Below, one piece after another: positions 14,269 to 19,838 of a stretch of DNA of 22,639 nt. The notes under the pieces were generated by a model. It did no database searches. It worked only from the letters and a program-made list of their open reading frames with translations, and had not been told where the DNA came from. A program made the translations under genes and the position numbers. Source of the DNA: an uncultured bacterium (lineage in GTDB: Bacteria > Cyanobacteriota > Vampirovibrionia > Gastranaerophilales > Gastranaerophilaceae). The stretch is from the NCBI GenBank assembly GCA_945833895.1, contig CAMAGQ010000009.1, positions 1 through 22,639 of the forward strand, read 5' to 3'. Each line of letters starts with the position of its first letter. The first letter of the stretch is position 1.

Positions 14269-15603
14269 TTGAATACTTTAAGTACAAACCAGTATATAAA
14301 ACCCGTGACAACAATCAGAAATTTTGAGGGGAACTTGGCTATCGGAGGTTGTGACTTGGTTTCGCTTGCCGATAAATACGGAACACCTTTATATGTGATT
14401 GACGAAGCGACAATTCGCAGTATTTGTCACGACTACAAAACAGCATTTGAAAAGTACCCTAAAATGAGAATGATGTACGCATCAAAAGCCTTATGTACAA
14501 GTGCAGTTACGGCAATTCTCAATGAAGAAGGCTTTGGTTTTGATACGGTTTCCGCAGGTGAAATCTACACGGTTCACAATGCAGGAGTTGATATGGGTAA
14601 GGTTTTGTTTAACGGTAATAATAAATCTTACGATGAATTATCACTTGCGTTGGATTTTGGTGTTGGCAGGTTTTCTGTCGATAATTTCTTTGAACTTGCA
14701 CTGTTGAATGAAATCGCGTCAGTAAAAGGTAAAGTCGCTGATATTCTTTTGAGAATTACTCCGGGCATTGAATGCCATACGCATGAATATATTCAAACAG
14801 GGCATCTTGATTCAAAATTCGGGTTTGATTTAACTCAAGTTGATGAGGCGATTGATTTAATCCTTAACGAATACAAAAATATCAAATTGCACGGATTGCA
14901 TGCTCATATTGGTTCTCAAATCTTTGAAACGGGTATTTATCCTGATGAAATTGAAATTCTTGCAAAAGAAATTTCAAGAATTGACAGAAAATACGGTCTA
15001 AAACTTGACGAAATTAATATCGGCGGCGGTTTAGGTGTTAAATATACGGAAGAAGATGTTCCGCCTTCAACTTTTGAAATCGGTGAGTTGATAGTAAATA
15101 AGTTGCATGACGTGATTGAAAAATATAATATCCCTGAACCTACAGTGTTTATTGAACCGGGACGAAGTGTTATTTCTACATCAGGTGTAACCTTATATAC
15201 AGTTGGAAGTTCAAAACAAGTTCCGCACGGTACAAAATATGTGGCAATAGACGGCGGAATGGCAGATAATCCAAGACCTTCCATGTATCAGGCAAAATAT
15301 TGTGCTGAAATTGCGAACAATAAAGATTTGGCAAAAGATGAAATGGTTACTCTTGCAGGAAGATTTTGCGAATCAGGTGATATTTTAATCGGTAATGTTG
15401 TACTTCCCGAACTTGCAGAAGGTGATGTTCTCTGTGTTTATAATACAGGAGCATACAACTACTCAATGGCATCAAATTATAACAGGGTTCAAAAACCGGC
15501 AATGGTTCTGGTGAGAGATTCTCAATCAGAGGTTATAGTGAAAAGAGAATCGTTAGAAGATTTAGTGGCACACGATATAATTCCTGACAGGTTGAAAAAA
15601 TGA
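14269..15603 (+). CDS. lysA: Diaminopimelate decarboxylase
   Basis: LysA removes CO2 from meso-diaminopimelate to give L-lysine, the last step of lysine synthesis; its substrate is also the cross-linking residue of Gram-negative peptidoglycan. This is a 444-residue fold III PLP enzyme. The PLP Lys is Lys73 in YASKALC. HGLHAHIGSQI (208-218), IGGGLGVKY (251-259) and EPGRSVI (296-302) bind phosphate and substrate. CESGD (367-371) comes from the partner subunit's active site, and GAYNYSMASNYN is the usual C-terminal motif. The start is TTG, supported by AGAGGTG 4 bases before it; the next Met is beyond residue 60 and would delete conserved sequence. Its TGA overlaps the cdaA ATG (ATGA), showing tight coupling. 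Confidence 0.96.
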   Translation: MNTLSTNQYIKPVTTIRNFEGNLAIGGCDLVSLADKYGTPLYVIDEATIRSICHDYKTAFEKYPKMRMMYASKALCTSAVTAILNEEGFGFDTVSAGEIYTVHNAGVDMGKVLFNGNNKSYDELSLALDFGVGRFSVDNFFELALLNEIASVKGKVADILLRITPGIECHTHEYIQTGHLDSKFGFDLTQVDEAIDLILNEYKNIKLHGLHAHIGSQIFETGIYPDEIEILAKEISRIDRKYGLKLDEINIGGGLGVKYTEEDVPPSTFEIGELIVNKLHDVIEKYNIPEPTVFIEPGRSVISTSGVTLYTVGSSKQVPHGTKYVAIDGGMADNPRPSMYQAKYCAEIANNKDLAKDEMVTLAGRFCESGDILIGNVVLPELAEGDVLCVYNTGAYNYSMASNYNRVQKPAMVLVRDSQSEVIVKRESLEDLVAHDIIPDRLKK

Positions 15604-16505
15604 TAGAATATTTATCAATGTTATTACAAAATGTACTCGGCAATTGGCATATTTATCTCAAAGAAACATTCAGTTTGAAAAATATCTTTGAAATATGTAT
15701 TATTGTCGCGATTTTGATTGTTTTTTACCAACGATTTATCAAAAATACGCATTCCGAAAAATTCATAAAAGGTGCGTTTGTACTTGTGTTTTTGTGGGCG
15801 TTTGGTGAAGTTCTTATCGCCTTAAATCTTAATATCCTCGGCGTTTTTCTTCGTTCAATCGTAAGTTTGGTTGCGTTGAGTTTGATTGTAATTTTCCAAC
15901 CTGAATTGAGAAGGTTTTTGGGTTATCTCGGGCAAATCGACTTCTTTAAGAAGTTGTTTGAAAATGATAAAACTAAAACTGCCGATAAATCTATCGATGT
16001 GATTAAGGAAATTGTCGAGGCTGTAAAATACTTGTCAAAATCTCACACGGGAGCTTTGATAGTTTTTCAAAATGACTTGAGTAATACTTACCGTGATGTC
16101 GGAACAATATTGAATGCTGATGTTTCAACGGAATTACTGTTGACAATTTTCCACGTAAATACTCCGTTGCATGACGGTGCTGTCGTTGTCAGCGGTTCAA
16201 AGATTATATCTGCGGGGGTTTTACTTCCGTTGACGGATGATCCGCAACTTAGTTGGAAATACGGAACCCGTCACAGAGCGGCTATTGGAATGACCGAAAA
16301 CAGCAACGCCGCTTGTCTTGTTGTTTCTGAAGAAACCGGTGATGTTTCGATTACTCTTGACGGAACATTAAAAAAATATGATGATATTCCGACATTGAAG
16401 GCGGATTTAGAAAATATTCTCGGGCTAAAACAAGTTGAACAGGTTGAAAAGAAATCAATTTTTAAATTGGAAAACTTTATTACTTTGAATAAAGGAGAGA
16501 AATAA
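15600..16505 (+). CDS. cdaA: Membrane diadenylate cyclase CdaA (c-di-AMP synthase)
   Basis: CdaA joins two ATP into cyclic di-AMP, a messenger controlling potassium and osmolyte transport and cell-wall balance. This 301-residue protein has three membrane helices at about 28-46, 58-78 and 82-100, then a cytosolic DAC domain. The catalytic motifs are DGA at 192-194 (in LHDGAVVV) and the TRHR motif at 223-226 (GTRHRAAIG). GALIVFQ (151-157) and SEETGDVSI (243-251) are further family motifs. A short coiled-coil-like link at 130-148 precedes the domain as in CdaA. It starts inside the lysA stop codon. In Firmicutes CdaA is followed by the regulator CdaR (YbbR) and GlmM; neither is here and a YitT-like gene follows after 3 bases. 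From memory, lysA next to cdaA is also seen in cyanobacteria. Confidence 0.95.
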   Translation: MIEYLSMLLQNVLGNWHIYLKETFSLKNIFEICIIVAILIVFYQRFIKNTHSEKFIKGAFVLVFLWAFGEVLIALNLNILGVFLRSIVSLVALSLIVIFQPELRRFLGYLGQIDFFKKLFENDKTKTADKSIDVIKEIVEAVKYLSKSHTGALIVFQNDLSNTYRDVGTILNADVSTELLLTIFHVNTPLHDGAVVVSGSKIISAGVLLPLTDDPQLSWKYGTRHRAAIGMTENSNAACLVVSEETGDVSITLDGTLKKYDDIPTLKADLENILGLKQVEQVEKKSIFKLENFITLNKGEK

Positions 16506-16508
16506 CTG

Positions 16509-17375
16509 ATGGCACAGGCTGTTAAAACATCAATAACCGAATTATGTTTTAGGTTTATAAAAAAATACTTTATTATAACTATGGGTGTTTTTGTTACAGC
16601 GTTTGCTCTTGAAACTTTTTTAATCCCTAATTCTGTTATTGACGGCGGTATTATCGGTGTTTCGATGATTATAAGCCATATTACAAAATGGAATTTAGGG
16701 TTGATTATTATCTTGCTAAACCTTCCTTTTGTTTTGCTTGCTTACAGTAAAATGGGGATAAAATTCGTTCTGCAAACACTTTATGCTTGCGTAGTTTTGG
16801 CGTTTGCATTGAATGTCTTTTCCGGTTACAGTGCGACTCATGAAAGTTTTCTGGCAACTGTTTTCGGCGGTATAATTCTCGGGGTCGGTGTCGGTTTAAT
16901 TCTCAAAAGTGAGGCATCTCTTGACGGTACTGAAATGCTTTCTTTGATTGTGTCAAAAAAATTCGGTTGTTCTGTCGGCGAATTTATAATGGGGATTAAC
17001 CTTTTTATTTATTTGGCAGCAGGACTTGTTTTTAGTTGGGAAAGTTCGATGTACTCTATTCTGACTTATTTTATTGCCTCAAAAGTCATAGACGTTGTAC
17101 TGGAAGGGTTTAACAGTTCAAAATCTGTGCGTATAATCAGTGATGATGCCGGAGCAATTGGAAACGAATTGATTGATAAACTTGATATCAGCGTTACATA
17201 TTTGAAAGGGATTGGCGGATATTCAGGTATGGATAAGGATCTAATTTATTGCGTTGTTTCACGTCTTGAACTGCCTAAGATGCTTGAAATAGTAAAAGAT
17301 ATTGATACTAAAGCTTTTGTTTCAATTGTTGATGTTCACGAAACTTACGGCGGCAGGTTTAAGAAACATGTTTGA
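16509..17375 (+). CDS. YitT family membrane protein (DUF2179 C-terminal domain)
   Basis: This is a 288-residue protein. Six or seven hydrophobic helices lie between residues 18 and 198, with family-type motifs LIPNSVIDGGIIGVSMI (38-54), GVGLILKSEASLDGTEML (126-143) and a long SILTYFIASKVID helix. Residues about 205-285 form the soluble C-terminal domain, with VRIISDD and GGYSGMDKDLIYCVVSRLE as in DUF2179. YitT proteins are inner-membrane proteins of unknown transport function. The gene begins 3 bases after cdaA with a clear AAAGGAGAG Shine-Dalgarno inside the end of cdaA, so it is the third gene of the lysA-cdaA unit. The link suggests a possible role in, or control by, c-di-AMP signalling; this is inference. 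No clear terminator follows. Confidence 0.9.
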   Translation: MAQAVKTSITELCFRFIKKYFIITMGVFVTAFALETFLIPNSVIDGGIIGVSMIISHITKWNLGLIIILLNLPFVLLAYSKMGIKFVLQTLYACVVLAFALNVFSGYSATHESFLATVFGGIILGVGVGLILKSEASLDGTEMLSLIVSKKFGCSVGEFIMGINLFIYLAAGLVFSWESSMYSILTYFIASKVIDVVLEGFNSSKSVRIISDDAGAIGNELIDKLDISVTYLKGIGGYSGMDKDLIYCVVSRLELPKMLEIVKDIDTKAFVSIVDVHETYGGRFKKHV

Positions 17376-17389
17376 TGAATCTTAATATA

Positions 17390-17418
17390 TAGACATATTC
17401 TGTAAATTATAATATAAT
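17390..17418 (+). promoter_or_regulatory. Promoter for the gene at 17440
   Basis: TAGACA (17390-17395) and consensus TATAAT (17413-17418) are 17 bases apart. A purine-rich Shine-Dalgarno region (AGAGGAGAAGAAGG) directly follows and leads to the ATG at 17440. Confidence 0.6.
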
Positions 17419-17439
17419 TTAATAAAGAGGAGAAGAAGG

Positions 17440-17787
17440 ATGGCAAAACATTGTGATACAGTACCAATAGAGGTAACGATTTTAACAGCAGACCATGATA
17501 TTAAGGGTGTTGTTCATGTTTCAAAATATACAAATACAAACAGAGAATTGACAGACCTTTTGAATGATAAGGAAAGAAGATTTTTAGCGGTTACGAACGC
17601 AGAGATTTATCCTAGAACAGGAAATCAATCACCAAGAAGATATAATTTCCTTGAAATTCACATGGATTATGTGCTGATGGTTCATCCTACATCTCAGGCG
17701 GTGTTTAAGGATTCCGGCAAAACTCAGGAAGATATCGCAAGATTTAGAGATTTACGCTTGAAATTAAATCAAACAAGACCGTTTTAG
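17440..17787 (+). CDS. Small conserved-looking protein of unknown function (115 residues)
   Basis: I cannot name this family with confidence. The protein is soluble, with no signal peptide. Its pattern is a beta strand (VPIEVTILTAD), a short IKGVVHVSKYTNTNRELTDLLNDKERRFLAVTNAEI core split here by position (residues about 20-55), and a second half with YNFLEIHMDYVLMVHP. The arrangement 'strand, Gly, strand, R-x-x-D-L-L-N, rFLavtnAei' resembles small beta-barrel-like domains such as DUF6812, but this is a weak pattern match. It has its own promoter and a strong ribosome-binding site, so it is likely expressed well. It is followed by a gene-free repeat block. Confidence 0.75.
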   Translation: MAKHCDTVPIEVTILTADHDIKGVVHVSKYTNTNRELTDLLNDKERRFLAVTNAEIYPRTGNQSPRRYNFLEIHMDYVLMVHPTSQAVFKDSGKTQEDIARFRDLRLKLNQTRPF

Positions 17788-18000
17788 TTTTTAATGGGTA
17801 ATGCCTCACATCCCTTTCTGAGGGAGCGAATTTACGTACGGACGGAGTGAAACGAGTCCGGATAGCGAACAGATTGAGCCTACTACGGCATTGCCGTTTT
17901 GGAGAAACTCTGTGAGCGTGGAGTAAATTTAAGACAGGGTTATGGTGGGTGCTAATAAATTCCCCTTCTCTGGCTGTGGTTGGGGGTGACAATATTTACC
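17788..18000. repeat. GC-richer gene-free block with nested inverted repeats
   Basis: This stretch holds no convincing gene and is visibly richer in G and C than its surroundings. It contains several inverted pairs: AATTTAC (17829-17835) with GTAAATT (17923-17929); CGGAC (17839-17843) with GTCCG (17856-17860); and ACGGCA (17885-17890) with TGCCGT (17892-17897). A minus-strand open frame (17744-17992) crosses it but has an Arg/Pro/His-rich sequence unlike any protein here, as expected for translated repeat DNA. It may be an interspersed repeat or the remnant of a small mobile element. Confidence 0.5.
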
Positions 18001-18121
18001 CCGTCATTCTTAGGGCTTTTATTTTTAAGCCTGAAGAATCCCTAACAAGGTTTGCTTGGGATTTTTCGCACGTTGTATAAATTATAGACGTTTTGCCAAA
18101 ATATTTTGCTCAGAATGACGG
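18001..18121. repeat. About 120-bp palindromic element with 10-bp inverted termini (MITE- or REP-like)
   Basis: CCGTCATTCT (18001-18010) is the exact inverse of AGAATGACGG (18112-18121). Inside is a second inverted pair, AATCCC (18037-18042) and GGGATT (18058-18063), in the setting GAAGAATCCC...GGGATTTTTCG. This style of sequence is common in non-autonomous interspersed bacterial repeats. The right end stops 2 bases before the stop codon of the pseudopilin gene, so the folded RNA could also act as its 3' end. No target-site duplication is evident. Confidence 0.65.
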
Positions 18122-18123
18122 AA

Positions 18124-18723
18124 TTACCATGGATAATCAGAAAGAAACTCCCAATGGTCATATTCTAACAGAGCCGAGCATAATTTTCGATTGCTTTTAC
18201 AATCGTTGTATAATTTTGTTCTATTGTTTTTATCAGCGTCAAGCCTTCTTGCACAAAACCCTGAACACCAGCGGTTTTTATTAGAGTTATTGTTTGTTGC
18301 TTCTGAACATATTATGAACCAATATTTATCATTAGCCCATTGATTCGGACCTTTGTCACCGTTGTAATCGTATTCTAATTCCAAACAATCTCCGTGCCCG
18401 AACAAACTTAAACTTGAACCGTCGTAAAAATATATTTTATCGCCCTTTTGTCCCTTTGTCGCTTTTATGTATGGTAAAAAATATGTATCCCAAAATTCTG
18501 AACTTGGCAATCTTGTGTTCCAGTAACCCGCATCCCCCTGTTCATTTTCTGCTGTTAAAAGCATTTGTTTCATTCTTGAGTAAAATGTTTTAAGTCTTGC
18601 CGAAGCAGTTTTTCTTCTAATACTTGTATTCAATGCAGGTAATGTCATTGCTGCAACTATTCCGATTATACCCAATGTAATAAGGATTTCCGCTAAAGTA
18701 AACCCTCTTTTAATTGTTACCAT
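18124..18723 (-). CDS. Type IV pilin-like / pseudopilin protein
   Basis: This 199-residue protein has a class III prepilin leader: MVTIKRG, then FTLAEILITLGIIGIVAAM. Prepilin peptidase would cut between Gly7 and Phe8 and methylate Phe8; Glu12 is the conserved Glu5 of the mature protein. The hydrophobic N-terminal helix continues to about residue 30. The C-terminal globular part is rich in Trp, Tyr, Asn and Cys (six or more Cys, e.g. CSGFC and YNDC), suggesting disulfides outside the cytoplasm and a role as minor pilin or adhesin-like subunit. The core type IV pilus or type II secretion genes are not in the window, so this is an isolated pilin gene. A repeat element abuts its 3' end and a good promoter lies upstream. 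Confidence 0.9.
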   Translation of the reverse strand: MVTIKRGFTLAEILITLGIIGIVAAMTLPALNTSIRRKTASARLKTFYSRMKQMLLTAENEQGDAGYWNTRLPSSEFWDTYFLPYIKATKGQKGDKIYFYDGSSLSLFGHGDCLELEYDYNGDKGPNQWANDKYWFIICSEATNNNSNKNRWCSGFCARRLDADKNNRTKLYNDCKSNRKLCSALLEYDHWEFLSDYPW

Positions 18724-18762
18724 TTTTCTCTTTTTTCTATATTTATTGTTACTACTTGATAT

Positions 18763-18791
18763 ATAATATCACCTTTTTGTAATTTTGTCTA
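18763..18791 (-). promoter_or_regulatory. Promoter for the pseudopilin gene
   Basis: On the minus strand TAGACA (18786-18791) and TATTAT (18763-18768) are 17 bases apart, 40 bases upstream of the start codon at 18723. The -35 hexamer is the same as that before the gene at 17440. An inverted repeat, TACA-TG-TGTA, overlaps its upstream edge and could be a site for the divergent XRE regulator. Confidence 0.5.
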
Positions 18792-18848
18792 CATGTGTAT
18801 AGTTATATTTTTCTTATTAATTTATATCATCATATTGTAGGTATAATT

Positions 18849-19163
18849 ATGAAAACTAAAAAAGAACTATTAGGGTTAAGGATAAAGGAATTTCGTGAGT
18901 TGAGAAAATTAACTCAGGAGCATTTATCAGAAGTCGTTGGCATCGATTCAAAACATCTCAGCCGAATTGAAAACGGGCGTAACTATCCGTCACTGGAAAC
19001 TTTAGAAAAAATTATCGAAGCCCTGAATGTTTCGTATGAGGATTTTTTCAAGTTTAATCATCTGGTGTCTAAGCATGAATTACTTGCAAAAATCACTCAA
19101 AGATTAGAAACTCTGCCTGAGGACAAATTAAAACTAATCCTAAAAATTACAAACGAACTGTAA
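18849..19163 (+). CDS. XRE-family helix-turn-helix transcriptional regulator
   Basis: This 104-residue DNA-binding protein has a Cro/C1-type HTH at about residues 8-65: LGLRIKEFRELRKLTQEHLSE, split here by position, then GIDSKHLSRIENGRNYPSLETL, again across the turn and recognition helix, and a closing helix LEKIIEALNV. The C-terminal 35 residues form a short helical tail, probably for dimerisation. I chose the ATG at 18849 because AGG lies 7 bases before it; the longer frame from 18795 adds 18 hydrophobic residues with no Shine-Dalgarno. It is divergent from the pseudopilin gene, so it could control that gene or itself. Its stop is only 4 bases from the stop of the convergent SH3 gene. Confidence 0.88.
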   Translation: MKTKKELLGLRIKEFRELRKLTQEHLSEVVGIDSKHLSRIENGRNYPSLETLEKIIEALNVSYEDFFKFNHLVSKHELLAKITQRLETLPEDKLKLILKITNEL

Positions 19164-19169
19164 ACAGTT
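19156..19169. repeat. 14-bp inverted repeat across two convergent stop codons
   Basis: AACTGT and ACAGTT flank two A's. The TAA of the XRE gene lies in its centre and the minus-strand TAA of the SH3 gene lies at its right end. It has no T tract, so it is not a typical terminator. Confidence 0.35.
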
Positions 19170-19833
19170 AAGGTGCAGGTTTTAACTCAGGGAAAAAGTA
19201 CCTTACACCGTCATCCGAACGCCATCTGACGTAGCCGGTTTTAGGTGTTTTGTCCATGTCAAATACGCTTATCAATGCCCAGTTTCCTCTGATAATACTC
19301 AAATTGATTTTTTGCGGGTGGTTAATTGTCGAAATTGTTTTTGCTAAATCTTCAGGTGAGGCTTTCAAATTATTGCAAAATTCAGGACTGCTTTTGAGCA
19401 GGGTCAGCCCGTATTTTTTACCGTAAGTGTTATAAAATCCAATCCATGTCATAAATTTATACGGGTCATCTTTTTTTATCCAGCCGGTTTTTCCTGTTGA
19501 GTTGTTATACATAATTTCGACCCAATCATCGTCGTAATCCATCACGCTGACAAGGGCGAGCGATTTTTTAGGCAAAAGCACTACAAAGAAGTTTTCAGCA
19601 CCGATTTCGGCAGGGAAAAACTCGTCCTCATTCCACCGAACCCGATAGAGTATTTGAGAATTTTCATCAGGCTCTGCGTAAATCGTAATATCATTTCCGA
19701 CCTGATACATGCCGATTGTGTTCACCTGTGCAATATTTGGTCTGATTGGTACAATATCTTTCGCAAAAGTCTTTATATTTGCGACAAAACTGATGATAAC
19801 TGTAAAAATCAAGAATAATATTGTTTTTTTCAT
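19168..19833 (-). CDS. Secreted protein with two SH3-like units
   Basis: This 221-residue protein has an N-terminal signal peptide (residues 1-24: basic KK, hydrophobic core, TFA cleavage site). Two units have a bacterial-SH3-like pattern: ITIYAEPDENSQILYRV at 49-65 with WVEIMYNNSTGKTGWIKK at 104-121, and WALISVFDMDKTPKTGYVRW at 185-204. Both end in K-T-G-aromatic-hydrophobic followed by a charged stretch with D-D. Bacterial SH3 domains often bind peptidoglycan or its peptides, so a periplasmic wall-binding role is plausible but inferred. The start is 5 bases after the pheT stop, so it is the second gene of the pheT operon, with no functional link to tRNA charging evident. Confidence 0.8.
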   Translation of the reverse strand: MKKTILFLIFTVIISFVANIKTFAKDIVPIRPNIAQVNTIGMYQVGNDITIYAEPDENSQILYRVRWNEDEFFPAEIGAENFFVVLLPKKSLALVSVMDYDDDWVEIMYNNSTGKTGWIKKDDPYKFMTWIGFYNTYGKKYGLTLLKSSPEFCNNLKASPEDLAKTISTINHPQKINLSIIRGNWALISVFDMDKTPKTGYVRWRSDDGVRYFFPELKPAP

Positions 19834-19838
19834 CGTAA

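Noticed and set aside
17744..17992. Minus-strand 82-residue open frame across the repeat block
   Set aside because: It overlaps the end of the gene at 17440-17787, is rich in Arg, Pro and His with no domain, and covers inverted repeats; it looks like translated repeat DNA.
18093..18284. Plus-strand 63-residue open frame
   Set aside because: It runs through the right end of the palindromic element and into the pseudopilin gene on the opposite strand, with no ribosome-binding site.
18795..18848. Longer N-terminus for the XRE regulator
   Set aside because: No Shine-Dalgarno before 18795, and the 18 added hydrophobic residues do not fit a Cro/C1-type protein.
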